64,000 nt of DNA from Acidimicrobiaceae bacterium (GCA_009835735.1 VXWX01000098.1:1-64000); one strand, 5' to 3'. Counted from the stretch's first letter, positions 1-9,591 are shown. Notes: a model not told the origin generated them from the letters alone. Made by a program: numbers and translations.

Positions 1-2
1 AG

Positions 3-521
3 GCGTTCCGGGTCCAGTCGATCCCGGCCGTCTACGCCATGGTGGACGGCCAGGTCGCCGACGGCTTCCTCGGAGCCCAGGGCGAGGCCGCGGTGCGCGA
101 GTTCGTGCAACGACTGCTGCCCACACCGGAGATGACCGAGATCGAGAGGCTGATAGCGGCGGGCGATGAGGCCTCACTGAGAGCCGCCCTCGAGATCGAG
201 TCTGACAACGCGGCCGCGGTGACTGCTCTGGCCGCGCTCCTCATCGACGACGGCCGCGCCGCCGAGGCGGTCGGGCTGCTGGAACGGGTCCCAGAGTCGC
301 CGGAGACTCGGCGCTTGATCGCCCTAGCCCGGGTACAGGAGTCGGGCGACGCTCCCGCCGACGGGGCATCCGGCATCGAGGCCGAGTTGGCCGAGCTGCT
401 GTCTGCCGTCAAGAGCGATGAGGACGCCCGCCAGCGTTTCGTCGACTTGCTGGAGGTGCTCGGGCCCGACGACCCCCGCACCTCAGCCTGGCGCAAAAGG
501 CTCTCGACCGCCCTGTTCTAG
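3..521 (+). CDS. Thioredoxin-TPR chaperedoxin (CnoX/YbbN-like), 5' truncated
   Basis: The reading frame is already open at the window edge, so the N-terminal half and any CxxC motif lie outside. The visible part begins with the end of a thioredoxin fold: a stretch reading VQSIPAV holds the cis-proline loop, followed by the last strand and helix (VDGQVADGFLGAQ). After that come about 130 residues of alpha-helical, alanine-rich TPR-like sequence ending in RLSTALF. Thioredoxin followed by degenerate TPRs is the layout of YbbN/CnoX, a co-chaperone that holds unfolded proteins. The gene lies 77 bases before comEA on the same strand. Whether it is redox-active cannot be judged from the fragment. 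Confidence 0.75.
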   Translation, partial: AFRVQSIPAVYAMVDGQVADGFLGAQGEAAVREFVQRLLPTPEMTEIERLIAAGDEASLRAALEIESDNAAAVTALAALLIDDGRAAEAVGLLERVPESPETRRLIALARVQESGDAPADGASGIEAELAELLSAVKSDEDARQRFVDLLEVLGPDDPRTSAWRKRLSTALF

Positions 522-598
522 CCAGCGCTAGTCTCACGGGCGGCTAGCCGGCTGCCTTCTCGTGTCGGCCTGATTGCAGGCGACACGGGAGATGTTCA

Positions 599-1294
599 GT
601 GGACACGCCACCCGGTGGCGGCCGTAGGTTCGCGGTTCCGTCCCCCGGAGTGCTGGCCGACCGTCTGGGAATCTCTGCGACGGCTGTCGTTCTCGGTCTG
701 CTGGGAGTGGTCGGGGCCGCGGCAGGGGGCTGGTGGGCGTTGCGTTCTCCGCCCGGCCCGGACCCCGCCGAGATTCTTCCTATGGCCGGCTCTGTGGAGA
801 TCCCCGTGCCGGGTCCGTCGCCAATGCCGGACCCGGGCCGGATAGTGGTGGACGTCGTCGGGGCGGTGGTCCGGCCCGGCCTGCACGAGCTGCCCGCCAC
901 CAGCCGCGTCGCCGACGCGGTCGAAGCCGCCGGCGGGCTGACGGCCGAGGCCGACCGGATGCGGCTCAACCTGGCCGAGCCGCTGATCGACGGAGCGCGC
1001 CTATGGGTGCCGGAAGTCGGGGAGTCGGCGGGACCCGAGGTCGTGCCAGTCACCGCCGGCACGGGCGACGGCAGCCGGGCCGGAGCGGCGGGCGCACGGC
1101 TGAACGTCAACACCGCGGACGCGGCCGCGCTGGAGGAGTTGCCGGGCATCGGCCCTGCGCTGGCGGTCGCCATAGTCGAGCACCGACGCCGGTCGGGTCC
1201 CTTCGCAACGGTCGACGAGCTAGTCGAGGTCTCCGGCATCGGCCCGGTCAAGCTCGAACAGATCCGCCCCCTGGCAACGGTGGATGGCCCGTGA
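599..1294 (+). CDS. comEA: ComEA, DNA-uptake receptor protein
   Basis: The predicted protein has 231 residues from a GTG start, with a GGGAG ribosome site about seven bases upstream. A hydrophobic anchor lies near residues 20-45, an SLBB-type domain near 80-140, and two helix-hairpin-helix motifs at the C-terminus (NVNTADAAALEELPGIGPAL and VSGIGPVKLEQI). In other bacteria ComEA binds double-stranded DNA outside the membrane and passes it to the ComEC channel. Its stop overlaps the GTG start of comEC (GTGA), which suggests translational coupling. Length and domain order match the family, so the assignment is secure. Confidence 0.93.
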   Translation: MDTPPGGGRRFAVPSPGVLADRLGISATAVVLGLLGVVGAAAGGWWALRSPPGPDPAEILPMAGSVEIPVPGPSPMPDPGRIVVDVVGAVVRPGLHELPATSRVADAVEAAGGLTAEADRMRLNLAEPLIDGARLWVPEVGESAGPEVVPVTAGTGDGSRAGAAGARLNVNTADAAALEELPGIGPALAVAIVEHRRRSGPFATVDELVEVSGIGPVKLEQIRPLATVDGP

Positions 1295-3141
1295 GTGAAC
1301 GGCCTGCTGGGGTGGGGCAATCTCGCTGGAGTTGGGGCGGGGCGGTGATGCCCTACGCGGCTGCGGCGGGCGCCGCGCTGGGGTCGTGGCTGCTGGTCGG
1401 AGTCCCGCTGGCCGCAGCGATTGCGTTGGTCGCGGCTTGCCTCTGGCGGCCGAGCCCGCTTCTCGTGCTGGTCGTCTTCGCGGCCTTCGCCGGCTTCTTC
1501 GGTTCCAAGGCGCTGGAAGGGCTCGCCAATCCGCCCGACGGGCCGGTGGAGGGTTGGGTCACCCTGCTCGACGATCCCAGACCGCTGGGCACCCATGGGA
1601 TCCGCGTCACGGTCCGCTATGGCGACGCCCGGGTCGAGGCCAGGGCGTACGGAGCGGTAGCCGCCCGGCTGGACGACGCCCTGGCCGGTGAGCGTGTGCA
1701 CATCTCGGGCACCGCCCGGCCCGCCACCAGCGACTGGCACCGCTGGCGGCACGTGGCCTCCACCCTCAACGTCGACACCGTCGGCGACCGGGCCGACGCC
1801 GCGCCCCTGGGAGCGTTCACCAACCGGATCAGGCGGTTGCTGGAGTCGGGAGCGGGCAGCCTGCCCGACGACAGCCGGGCCATGTTCGCGGGGATGGTCT
1901 ACGGCGACGACCGCAGCCAGTCGCCCCGCCTCTACGACGACTTCCGGGCCGCGGGCCTAGGGCACCTGCTGGTGGTGTCGGGCCAGAACGTGGCCTTCGT
2001 GCTGGCGCTGGCGTCGCCGCTGGCGGTGCGGGCCCGCCCTGGTGTCCGCCTGATCGTGCTGCTGGCGCTGCTGGCGGTATTCGCAGTGTTGACACGCTTC
2101 GAGCCGTCGGTCCTGCGAGCGGTGACCATGGCGGGAGTGGCCGTCACCAGCGCGGCGCTCGGACAGCCCGAGACCGGCCGGCGGACCCTGGCCTGGGCGG
2201 TGGCCGCAGTGCTGGTGGCCGATCCCTTCCTGATACGCGTCCTGGCCTTCCAGCTCTCGGTCTGCGCCACCTGCGGGCTGCTCTGGATCACGCCCGCGCT
2301 GACCGAGATGCTGCCCGGCCCCCGCCCGCTGCGACTGGCCGCGGCCACTACCGCCGGGGCCCAGCTGGCGGTGATGCCTCTGCTGGTGGCCGTGTTCGGT
2401 GCCGTTCCCGTGGCTTCGCTGCCTGCCAACGTGATCGCGGGACCCGCGACCGCGCCGGTGATGATGTGGGGCCTCACCGGCGGGCTAGGTGCCGGTCTGG
2501 CCGGCGAGCCGGTCGCGTGGCTGATTCACCGGCCCACCGCCGCGCTGCTGTGGTGGGTGCGAAGCGTCGCTGCGGCCTCCGCGGCCGCGCCTCCCGCGAT
2601 GCTCGGTGCCGGTGGCGCGGCTGTTGTGGGAGCCGGGGTAGCTCTAGTGCTGGTGTCCCGCAGGCTGGAGCGAGCCCGGCCGCTGGGTGTGCTGGGCGCC
2701 GCGGTGGTAACGGTCGCCATGGCGGTCAGCGTGCTGGCGGCGGCGTCGCCCCCGCCGGGCTGGTCGGAGGCTGGCGGTGCTCGGCTGTTCCGGCACGAGT
2801 CCGCAGTGGTGGTCGTCCTCGACGGGCAGGCCCGGCCCCGGGATCTGTTGCAGTCGCTTCGGCTCGCGGGCGTGCGGCGCGTCGACCTGGTGGTGGCCTC
2901 CCGCGGCGGCGCGTCTGACGCCCACGCGGTGCTGGCGCTCACGGACCGCTACCGGATGGCGGCTGTGGTAGCCCCGACCATGCACCGGGTGCCGGGAGCG
3001 CGCACCGTCCGATCCGGCGACATCGTGCAGGTCGGCACGGTCGATGTCGAGGTCGTGTCCGACGCCCCAGACCTCGTCGTCGCGGTCAGCCTCGCCGCCT
3101 CCTCCGAAATTCCTGTAGTTGAGGCTCCCGGAGGTCCTTAA
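1291..3141 (+). CDS. comEC: ComEC/Rec2 DNA-uptake channel with degenerate hydrolase domain
   Basis: The predicted protein has 616 residues from a GTG that overlaps the comEA stop. Hydrophobic segments occupy the N-terminus, followed by an OB-like domain and the competence domain with the typical block GLGHLLVVSGQNVAFVLALA, then several more membrane helices. The last 120 or so residues sit where ComEC proteins usually carry a metallo-beta-lactamase-like domain, but the HxHxDH metal motif is missing and only strand-like remnants remain (VVVVLDGQARPRDLL, VRRVDLVVASRGG). The protein probably imports single-stranded DNA. The degenerate tail suggests that nuclease activity, if needed, comes from another protein. 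Confidence 0.92.
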   Translation: MSERPAGVGQSRWSWGGAVMPYAAAAGAALGSWLLVGVPLAAAIALVAACLWRPSPLLVLVVFAAFAGFFGSKALEGLANPPDGPVEGWVTLLDDPRPLGTHGIRVTVRYGDARVEARAYGAVAARLDDALAGERVHISGTARPATSDWHRWRHVASTLNVDTVGDRADAAPLGAFTNRIRRLLESGAGSLPDDSRAMFAGMVYGDDRSQSPRLYDDFRAAGLGHLLVVSGQNVAFVLALASPLAVRARPGVRLIVLLALLAVFAVLTRFEPSVLRAVTMAGVAVTSAALGQPETGRRTLAWAVAAVLVADPFLIRVLAFQLSVCATCGLLWITPALTEMLPGPRPLRLAAATTAGAQLAVMPLLVAVFGAVPVASLPANVIAGPATAPVMMWGLTGGLGAGLAGEPVAWLIHRPTAALLWWVRSVAAASAAAPPAMLGAGGAAVVGAGVALVLVSRRLERARPLGVLGAAVVTVAMAVSVLAAASPPPGWSEAGGARLFRHESAVVVVLDGQARPRDLLQSLRLAGVRRVDLVVASRGGASDAHAVLALTDRYRMAAVVAPTMHRVPGARTVRSGDIVQVGTVDVEVVSDAPDLVVAVSLAASSEIPVVEAPGGP

Positions 3142-3156
3142 CGACAGGAATTTCGG
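3104..3156 (+). terminator. Perfect inverted repeat across the comEC stop codon
   Basis: The arms at 3104-3116 and 3144-3156 are perfect 13-base complements (CCGAAATTCCTGT and ACAGGAATTTCGG), separated by 27 bases that contain the comEC stop TAA. The arms are much more AT-rich than the surroundings. The position fits a transcription terminator or an mRNA-stabilising hairpin between comEC and holA. No strong U-tract follows. Confidence 0.5.
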
Positions 3157-3212
3157 GTGGGGGAGGGAGGCCGCTGCGCTGGCCGGTCGGGTGGCCGTAT
3201 CATCCGGCCACT

Positions 3213-4229
3213 ATGAGCGTCCAACTCGTCACCGGCGACGACCCAGTGCTGGTGGCTGAGGCGGTGGCGAGGATCGTCAAGGAGACGCTGGGCGACGAGG
3301 ACCGCAACCTGGCTCTGGAACAGCTCGACGAGGCCAACCTCCGGGACCCCGACGGCGGGTGGCGCCTGGCCCCGCTAGTGGATGCGGCCCAGACGCAGCC
3401 GTTCCTGACCCCCCGCCGGGTAGTGGTGGGACGCCACTTGACCCGGTTCGCCCGCTCCGGCGACTGCGACGCGCTGGTGCGCCTGCTCGAGACGCTGCCC
3501 GCCACCACCGATCTGGTGCTGGTGTGGGAGCGGGGAGTGGATCCTGCGATGGGCGGCCGCCTGCCAGGCGTGCCCAAGGATCTCGCCGCCGCGGTGAAGG
3601 CGGCCGGCGGCAGCTCCCTCGACGTGACCCCGCCGAGGGGCCGGTCCGAGGCCAACAAATGGCTCAAGAAGCAGTTGGAGCAGTCGGGCCTGAACTTCGA
3701 GCCGGCCGCGGCGGCGGCCGTCGACGACCTGGTGGGGGCGGACCGCGGCAACATCGTCGGACTGCTGCGGACCCTGGAGGGTGCGCTGGGATCAGGAGCG
3801 ACCGTCACCGCCGACGACGTGGCCCTATACGGCGGGGATCCCGGCTCCGTGGTGCCCTGGGAGCTCGACGACGCCATCGACCGCGGCGACAAAACCGAGG
3901 CGCTGAGGGTGCTGCACCGCCTGCTGCCGTCACGCCATCCTCTCCAGCTGCTGGCCGCATTGCACGGCCGTTACCAGCGGATGCTGCGCCTCGACGGAGC
4001 GGACGCGGCCGACGAGCGCCAGGCCGCGGAGATCCTGGGAATGAAGGGCTCGACGTTCCCGGCCCGCAAGATCCTGGGCCAGACCCGCAAGCTGGGCTCC
4101 GAGAGAATCGCCCGGGCCATCCGGCTGCTGGCCGATGCCGATCTAGCCCTGAGGGGAACGGTCGACTGGCCCGACGAACTCGTGTTGGAGGTGTTGGTCG
4201 CCCGGCTGGCTGCGCTGTCGGCCCGCTGA
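3213..4229 (+). CDS. holA: DNA polymerase III delta subunit
   Basis: The predicted protein is 338 residues long, normal for HolA. It starts MSVQLVTGDDPVLVAEAV, which is the usual N-terminal strand of the clamp-loader delta fold, and later carries the family-typical blocks LLRTLEGALG and HPLQLLAALHGRYQRML. Delta opens the beta sliding clamp as part of the clamp loader. No clear Shine-Dalgarno sequence precedes the ATG, so translation may be leaderless. The order comEA-comEC-holA-rpsT-lepA is conserved in many Gram-positive bacteria and supports the call. The gene converges with rpsT, with 14 bases between the two stops. Confidence 0.9.
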   Translation: MSVQLVTGDDPVLVAEAVARIVKETLGDEDRNLALEQLDEANLRDPDGGWRLAPLVDAAQTQPFLTPRRVVVGRHLTRFARSGDCDALVRLLETLPATTDLVLVWERGVDPAMGGRLPGVPKDLAAAVKAAGGSSLDVTPPRGRSEANKWLKKQLEQSGLNFEPAAAAAVDDLVGADRGNIVGLLRTLEGALGSGATVTADDVALYGGDPGSVVPWELDDAIDRGDKTEALRVLHRLLPSRHPLQLLAALHGRYQRMLRLDGADAADERQAAEILGMKGSTFPARKILGQTRKLGSERIARAIRLLADADLALRGTVDWPDELVLEVLVARLAALSAR

Positions 4230-4243
4230 CCAGCGGCCGGCGG

Positions 4244-4516
4244 TCAGTCCTCCTCGGACCGGAGGCGCTCGATCTCCCGCACCAGCCGGCTCTTGCGGCG
4301 GGCGGCGGTGTTCTTGTGGATGACGCCCTTGGTCGCGGCCTTGTCGATCCGCTTGATGGCTAGGCGCAGCGTCTCATCCGCGGTCTCGTCGTCGTGTTCG
4401 GCCGCGTCCAGCGCCGCCTTGGTCCGGGTGTTCACCTCGGAGCGGACGGTGCGGTTGCGCAGGCGGCGCTTCTCGTTCTGCCGGTTGCGCTTTATCTGGG
4501 ACTTGATGTTGGCCAC
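4244..4516 (-). CDS. rpsT: 30S ribosomal protein S20
   Basis: The predicted protein has 90 residues from a GTG start (VANIKSQIKRNRQNEKRR), with an AGGTGAG ribosome site upstream on the minus strand. The sequence is very basic, and the block ALDAAEHDDETADETLRLAIKRIDKAATKG followed by KNTAARRKSRL is characteristic of S20, which binds 16S rRNA early in 30S assembly. A longer frame continues upstream on this strand but runs antisense to lepA, so the start with the ribosome site is preferred. rpsT runs opposite to its neighbours and sits between holA and lepA. Confidence 0.95.
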   Translation of the reverse strand: MANIKSQIKRNRQNEKRRLRNRTVRSEVNTRTKAALDAAEHDDETADETLRLAIKRIDKAATKGVIHKNTAARRKSRLVREIERLRSEED

Positions 4517-4633
4517 ACTCACCTGCCGTCGTCTTGGGGCCGTAGGGCCGACGGTCGAGGCTAGCGTTGCGGGCCCGTCGTCCCACCGTTTCCTACCGTC
4601 GCGTCCCACCCTCGGGAGCCGACCGAGAGCCCC

Positions 4634-6418
4634 ATGGACCTGCACCGCATCCGCAACACGTCGATCATCGCTCACATCGACCACGGCAAGTCCACGCTGG
4701 CCGACCGGATGCTGGAGCTGACCGGCGCGGTCGAGGCCCGCGAGATGCGCGAGCAGTACCTCGACTCGATGGACCTCGAGCGCGAGCGGGGCATCACCAT
4801 CAAGCTCCAGTCGGTCCGTCTGAACTGGCGCGACCATGTCATCAACCTGATCGACACGCCCGGCCACGTGGACTTCAGCTACGAGGTCAGCCGGTCGCTG
4901 GCGGCCTGCGAGTCGGTGATCCTGGTGGTGGACGCGGCCCAGGGGATCGAGGCCCAGACCCTGGCCAACTGCTACCAGGCCATGGAGAACGACCTCGATG
5001 TGGTGGCCGCTCTCAACAAGATCGACCTTCCCGCGGCCGACCCGGACCGCTGCGCGGAGGAGATAGAGCGGGTGCTCGGCATAGACGCCGTCGACATTCT
5101 CCAGATCTCGGCCAAGACCGGTGACGGCGTGGCCGAGCTGCTCGACGCGGTCCTGGAGCGCACCTCGCCTCCGCAGGGGTCGGCCGACGCGCCCCTCCAG
5201 GCGCTGATATTCGATTCCCACTTCGACCAGTACCGGGGGGTGGTGTCGTCGGTGCGGGTGGTCAACGGCGTGCTGGCGGCCGATTCACGGGTGCGGTTCA
5301 TGCAGGCCGGGACGGTGCACGGCGCCGACGAGGTGGGTGTTCGCACTCCGGCCAACGAGGTCGTCGGCCGTCTCGGCCCCGGCGAGACCGGATACCTGAT
5401 CGCCGGCATCAAGGATGTCGGTGAGGCCCGCTCGGGCGAGACCGTCACCGACGAGGCCCGGCCGGCGTCCGAGCCGCTGGAGGGGTACTCGGAGCCGAAG
5501 CCGATGGTGTTCTCGGGCCTCTACCCGACCGACGGCGACGACTTCACCAACCTGCGGGCCGCCCTGTCCAAGCTGCGCCTCAACGACGCCGGGTTCAACT
5601 ACGAGCCGGAGACCTCCGGCGCGCTCGGCTTCGGCTTCCGCTGCGGCTTCCTGGGCCTGCTGCACATGGAGATCGTCCGGGAGCGCCTAGAGCGGGAGTT
5701 CGACCTGTCGCTGATCTCCACCGCCCCGTCGGTGGAGTACCGGGTGACCATGGCCAACGGCGACGACGTGGCGGTGTCCAACCCGTCCGAGATGCCGGAT
5801 GCCGGCCAGATCTCGGACGTGGCCGAGCCCATGCTGGCCGCCGCTCTGATCACGCCCACCGACTACACCGGCACGCTGATGGAGCTGTGCCAGTCGCGCC
5901 GGGGCGAGCTGGTGCGCATGGAGTACCTGTCGCCGGAGCGGGTCGAGCTTCGCTACCGCCTGCCGCTGGCCGAGGTGGTGGTCGACTTCTTCGACCAGCT
6001 CAAGAGCCGCACCCAGGGCTACGCCAGCCTCGACTACGAGACCGACGGCTACGCGGTGGCCGACCTCGTGAAGGTCGACGTGCTGTTGCAGGGGATGGCG
6101 GTGGATGCCTTCTCCACCGTCGTGCACCGCGACAAGGCCTACGCCTACGGCCGGGCCATGGTCGGGCGCCTGCGGGAGCTGATACCCCGGCAGCAGTTCG
6201 AGGTGCCCATCCAGGCCGCCATCGGCGGGCGGATCATCGCCCGTGAGACGGTCAAGGCTTACCGCAAGGACGTCACCGCCAAGCTCTACGGCGGCGACGT
6301 CACCCGTAAGCGCAAGCTGCTCGAGAAGCAGAAGGCGGGCAAGAAGCGCATGAAGAGCATCGGTCGGGTCGACATTCCCCAGGAGGCCTTCATCTCGGCC
6401 CTCACGCTGGACGGGTAG
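4634..6418 (+). CDS. lepA: Elongation factor 4 (LepA)
   Basis: The predicted protein is 594 residues long, the usual size of EF4. The N-terminus has the G1 motif AHIDHGKST, the switch II motif DTPGH and NKIDLP for guanine specificity. The C-terminus carries the EF4-specific domain ending in [28 protein letters not shown]4 is a ribosome-bound GTPase that acts on stalled or mistranslocated ribosomes. It begins 117 bases from the divergent rpsT start and is followed after 10 bases by hrcA. In many genomes hemW lies between lepA and hrcA; it is absent here. Confidence 0.97.
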   Translation: MDLHRIRNTSIIAHIDHGKSTLADRMLELTGAVEAREMREQYLDSMDLERERGITIKLQSVRLNWRDHVINLIDTPGHVDFSYEVSRSLAACESVILVVDAAQGIEAQTLANCYQAMENDLDVVAALNKIDLPAADPDRCAEEIERVLGIDAVDILQISAKTGDGVAELLDAVLERTSPPQGSADAPLQALIFDSHFDQYRGVVSSVRVVNGVLAADSRVRFMQAGTVHGADEVGVRTPANEVVGRLGPGETGYLIAGIKDVGEARSGETVTDEARPASEPLEGYSEPKPMVFSGLYPTDGDDFTNLRAALSKLRLNDAGFNYEPETSGALGFGFRCGFLGLLHMEIVRERLEREFDLSLISTAPSVEYRVTMANGDDVAVSNPSEMPDAGQISDVAEPMLAAALITPTDYTGTLMELCQSRRGELVRMEYLSPERVELRYRLPLAEVVVDFFDQLKSRTQGYASLDYETDGYAVADLVKVDVLLQGMAVDAFSTVVHRDKAYAYGRAMVGRLRELIPRQQFEVPIQAAIGGRIIARETVKAYRKDVTAKLYGGDVTRKRKLLEKQKAGKKRMKSIGRVDIPQEAFISALTLDG

Positions 6419-6428
6419 CATCTCCGGC

Positions 6429-7421
6429 ATGCTCGACGACCGCAAGGCCGCCATCCTCTACGCCGTCGTTCAGGAGTACATCAGTACCGCCCAGCCGGTC
6501 GGTTCGGGCCGCGTGGCGCGCTCGCCCGGCATCGATGCGTCGCCGGCCACGGTGCGAAGCGAGATGGCCGCACTGGCCGAGCAGCAGTACCTGGTCCAGC
6601 CCCACACCAGCGCCGGCCGGGTGCCCACTGTCAAGGGCTACCGCTTCTTCGTCGACCAGTGGCGGCGGCGCTCGCCCTCGCCCACCCTCGATCTCGCCGA
6701 CCGGCTTCAGGTCAACGACTTCTTCGCGGTCTCCCACGGCGGGTTCGAGTCGATCCTCAGCGACACCACCGGGCTGCTGTCTGACCTCACCGACTGGACG
6801 GCGGTGGTGGTCGCGCCCAGCCCGGCGGCGGCCACCGTGCGCTCGGCCCAGCTGGTGGAGCTGTCGGTAGGCACGGTCATGGTGGTGGCGGTCATGTCCA
6901 ACGGCGTGATCGAGAAGCGCACCCTCGACGTTCCTGACGACACCTCGCCCGAGGTGGTGGCAGACGCGTCGGAGCGGCTGGCCCGCCGGGTGGAGGGCCG
7001 GACCCTGGCCGACATCGACGACTGCGACCAGCCCGACGACAGGCTGCTGGCAGCGGCCATCGCTGCGCTGCGGGAGGCTCGCGCCCATCACGAGGTGTTC
7101 GTGGGCGGCACCTCCAAGCTGGCCGCCGCCTTCGACGCGGTGGAGCAGCTCAGCGAGGTGCTGGGCCTGCTGGAGCAGCAGCTGGTGGTGGTGACGCTGA
7201 TGCGCAGGGTGATCGACGGCGGCCGGAGGGTGGCCATCGGCGAGGAGACCGGCGTGCCCTCGCTGGCCGAGTGCTCGCTGGTGCTGGCCCCCTTCAGCAC
7301 CGAGGGCACCGACGGCGGGACGATCGGCGTCATCGGACCCACCCGGATGGACTATCCGCAGGCGCTGTCGGCAGTGGCGGCGGTGAGCCGCCGCCTCGGC
7401 CCGGCCCTCAACGAAGTCTGA
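6429..7421 (+). CDS. hrcA: Heat-inducible transcription repressor HrcA
   Basis: The predicted protein has 330 residues. It starts with the winged-helix domain typical of HrcA (DRKAAILYAVVQEYISTAQPVGS, then SPATVRSEMAAL and the block TSAGRVPTVKGYRFFVD). The C-terminal part ends in a GAF-like region with IGVIGPTRMDYPQALSAV, which is the HrcA signature. HrcA normally represses groE and dnaK operons by binding the CIRCE inverted repeat. No CIRCE element is visible around hrcA or dnaJ, so its targets are probably elsewhere. The gene sits directly upstream of dnaJ, as in many Gram-positive bacteria. Confidence 0.95.
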   Translation: MLDDRKAAILYAVVQEYISTAQPVGSGRVARSPGIDASPATVRSEMAALAEQQYLVQPHTSAGRVPTVKGYRFFVDQWRRRSPSPTLDLADRLQVNDFFAVSHGGFESILSDTTGLLSDLTDWTAVVVAPSPAAATVRSAQLVELSVGTVMVVAVMSNGVIEKRTLDVPDDTSPEVVADASERLARRVEGRTLADIDDCDQPDDRLLAAAIAALREARAHHEVFVGGTSKLAAAFDAVEQLSEVLGLLEQQLVVVTLMRRVIDGGRRVAIGEETGVPSLAECSLVLAPFSTEGTDGGTIGVIGPTRMDYPQALSAVAAVSRRLGPALNEV

Positions 7422-7422
7422 G

Positions 7423-7467
7423 ATGGCCGATCGCTGGGAGCCTGCATCAGTTCTGAGCGAGTCGTAG
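7423..7467 (+). CDS. Possible 14-codon leader ORF before dnaJ
   Basis: One base after the hrcA stop, an ATG opens a 14-codon frame (MADRWEPASVLSES) that ends with a TAG touching the ATG of dnaJ. It shares the bases AGATGGCCGA with the true dnaJ start and lies in the same frame. It could couple translation of hrcA and dnaJ, or it may be only a tandem duplication of the start region. No coding evidence exists beyond its position. Confidence 0.25.
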   Translation: MADRWEPASVLSES

Positions 7468-8583
7468 ATGGCCGACCACTACGAGACGCTGGGGGTGGAG
7501 CGCGACGCCACCGACGAGGAGCTCAAGCGGGCCTACCGCAAGATGGCCCGCCAGTATCATCCCGACGCCAATCCCGACGATCCGACCGCCGAGGCCAGCT
7601 TCAAGGAGGTGAGGGCGGCCTACGAGGTGCTGTCGGATCCTGAGCGGCGCTCCCTGTATGACCGCTTCGGCACCGACGACGTCAGGGCGGCCCGCATGGC
7701 CGATCCGTTCAGCGGCGGTCTTGGCAGCATCTTCGACGCGTTCTTCGGCGGCGATTCGCCCTTCGGGGGTTTCGGCTCGGCGCGCCCTTACGGCCCGCCC
7801 CCCGGCGAGGATCTGGAGGCCCACGTCGACCTCGATCTTCACGATGTGGTGTTCGGGGCCGAGCGGGAGGTGACGGTGCGCACCGCGGTGCGCTGCGAGT
7901 CGTGCGACGGCAGCGGCGCCGCGGCGGGCACCTCACCGGTGCGGTGCTCCAAGTGCGGCGGCTCGGGGCAGGTCCGCCAGGTGCGCCAGTCGATGCTCGG
8001 CCAGATGGTGACCGCTTCGGCCTGCGACCTCTGCGGAGGTCTGGGTGAGATGATCGAGCAGATGTGCGGCGACTGCGAGGGGCACGGCCGCAAGCTGGAG
8101 CGGCGCACCTACAGCGTGCAGGTGCCGGTGGGGGTGGACGACGGCACGACGCTGCGGTTGAGCGGCAGGGGAGCCGCCGGTCCCCGCGGCGGTGCCCACG
8201 GCGACCTCTATGTGCACACCAGGGTCCGTCCCCATCCGCGGTTCCACCGCAACGGCAGCGACCTGGTCCACGAACTGCACGTGCCGTTCACCCAGGCCGC
8301 TCTGGGGGCCCGGCTGGAGTACGAGACACTCGACGGCACCGAGAACATCGTGATCCCCAAGGGGACCGAGACGGGTGCGGTGGTGCGGCTGCGGGGCCGT
8401 GGCGTTCCCCACGTGCGGGGCCGGGGCCGCGGAGATCTGCTCGTCCAGCTGGTGGTGGACGTTCCCGACAATCTCACCGACGAGCAGGAGGAGCTGGTGC
8501 GCCGGCTGGCCGAGTTGCGGGGCGAGGAGGTCGCCGAGCCGAGTGAGAGCCTGCTGGGTCGGATCCGCACGGCGTTTCGGTGA
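7468..8583 (+). CDS. dnaJ: Chaperone DnaJ
   Basis: The predicted protein has 371 residues with the full type I layout. It has a J domain with HPD at residues 31-33, a short Gly/Phe-rich linker ([11 protein letters not shown]), four zinc-finger repeats of the CxxCxGxG type ([24 protein letters not shown] and CGDCEGHG), and a C-terminal substrate-binding domain. It stimulates DnaK ATPase activity and delivers clients. Its stop overlaps the GTG start of rsmE. The linker is short, as in the DnaJ2 forms that actinobacteria place after hrcA, so a second DnaJ probably lies with dnaK elsewhere. Confidence 0.95.
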   Translation: MADHYETLGVERDATDEELKRAYRKMARQYHPDANPDDPTAEASFKEVRAAYEVLSDPERRSLYDRFGTDDVRAARMADPFSGGLGSIFDAFFGGDSPFGGFGSARPYGPPPGEDLEAHVDLDLHDVVFGAEREVTVRTAVRCESCDGSGAAAGTSPVRCSKCGGSGQVRQVRQSMLGQMVTASACDLCGGLGEMIEQMCGDCEGHGRKLERRTYSVQVPVGVDDGTTLRLSGRGAAGPRGGAHGDLYVHTRVRPHPRFHRNGSDLVHELHVPFTQAALGARLEYETLDGTENIVIPKGTETGAVVRLRGRGVPHVRGRGRGDLLVQLVVDVPDNLTDEQEELVRRLAELRGEEVAEPSESLLGRIRTAFR

Positions 8584-9299
8584 GCCGCTTGGAGTCGGCC
8601 GCGGGTGACGCCCGGTCGGGTCCGCATGTGCTTGTCGCCGATGTGGATGCGCCGGTGCTGGCCGGCGACGACCGGCACCATCTCGAGCGGGTCCTGCGCC
8701 TGCGTTCCGGTGACCCTCTGACCGTTGGTGACGGGGCTGGCCGGTGGCGACCGTGCCGGTTCTCCGACGAGATCGAGCCGATCGGTGAGGTTGTGACGGT
8801 GACTGCCCCGAGTCCCGTGCTGGCCGTGGGCTTCGCCGTCCTCAAGGGGGGACGGTCCGAGACGATCGTCCAGAAGCTCACCGAGCTGGGGGTGGACCGC
8901 ATCGTGCCGTTCGTGGCCGAGCGGTCGGTGGTGCGATGGGACGGGGCCAAGTCGGCCCGGCAGGCGCAGCGGTGGCGGCGGGTGGCTCGCGAGGCGGTGA
9001 TGCAGTGCCGCCGTCTGTGGCTGCCTGAGGTTGAGCCCGTGCAGTTGTTCGGTGAGCTCGACCTGGGCGGGGCCGCTCTGGCTGTGTCGGAGGGTCGGAC
9101 CCTGACGACCGGCGAGAACTTCCTGCTGGTGGGTCCCGAGGGCGGATGGACCGAGGCAGAACTGGCATCTGTGGATCGCCATGTCTGTCTCGGCCCACAC
9201 ATCATGAGGGCCGAGACGGCCGCCATCGCCGCGGCCGCGGTGCTGGGAGCCCGCCGCAGCGGCCACCTGCCCGGGGCGGGGACTGTCAGCGGGAGTTGA
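8580..9299 (+). CDS. rsmE: 16S rRNA m3U1498 methyltransferase RsmE
   Basis: The predicted protein has 239 residues from a GTG overlapping the dnaJ stop (GTGA). An N-terminal PUA-like part holds [20 protein letters not shown]. The C-terminal SPOUT fold carries [23 protein letters not shown], the block [14 protein letters not shown] and [15 protein letters not shown], which form the knotted SAM-binding site. RsmE methylates U1498 of 16S rRNA. The gene order dnaJ-rsmE is widely conserved. Its last 14 bases overlap the end of the convergent small secreted-protein gene. Confidence 0.95.
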   Translation: MSRLESAAGDARSGPHVLVADVDAPVLAGDDRHHLERVLRLRSGDPLTVGDGAGRWRPCRFSDEIEPIGEVVTVTAPSPVLAVGFAVLKGGRSETIVQKLTELGVDRIVPFVAERSVVRWDGAKSARQAQRWRRVAREAVMQCRRLWLPEVEPVQLFGELDLGGAALAVSEGRTLTTGENFLLVGPEGGWTEAELASVDRHVCLGPHIMRAETAAIAAAAVLGARRSGHLPGAGTVSGS

Positions 9300-9591
9300 T
9301 GTCGCCGGCCTCTACTGCGCTTGCCGGCGCGTCGGTTGTGTCGGGGGAGTGGTAGCCGGGTGCCGGGACGGCGCCGATGTCGCTGATCTTGAACCCGCTC
9401 GCCGGTGCGGGCCCGATGTCGGTGATCGAGTAGTGGGCGGTGCCCGGCGATGCCGAGGCTGCGACTGCGCTCGATGCCAGCGCGGCCGCCAACCAGGCGA
9501 CCGCGGCCAACCGGCGCAGGCTCGGCCGGACGATACGGCGGCTCGAGGCCGGCGGTCTCGCCGCGCTTGTATGGCCGGTGAAGGGGGTCAT
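9286..9591 (-). CDS. Small secreted protein paired with the pseudokinase
   Basis: The predicted protein has 101 residues from an ATG that overlaps the stop of the upstream pseudokinase gene (ATGA). An arginine-rich N-terminus is followed by a hydrophobic segment (LAAVAWLAAALASSAVAASA) that looks like a signal peptide. The mature part is short and contains a twofold repeat of about 15 residues (ITDIGPAPASGFK and ISDIGAVPAPGYH). I do not recognise the family. Tight coupling suggests it acts with the membrane-bound pseudokinase outside the membrane. Confidence 0.55.
   Translation of the reverse strand: MTPFTGHTSAARPPASSRRIVRPSLRRLAAVAWLAAALASSAVAASASPGTAHYSITDIGPAPASGFKISDIGAVPAPGYHSPDTTDAPASAVEAGDINSR

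Noticed and set aside
7421-7470. CIRCE operator near hrcA-dnaJ
   Set aside because: No TTAGCACTC-N9-GAGTGCTAA-like inverted repeat is present.
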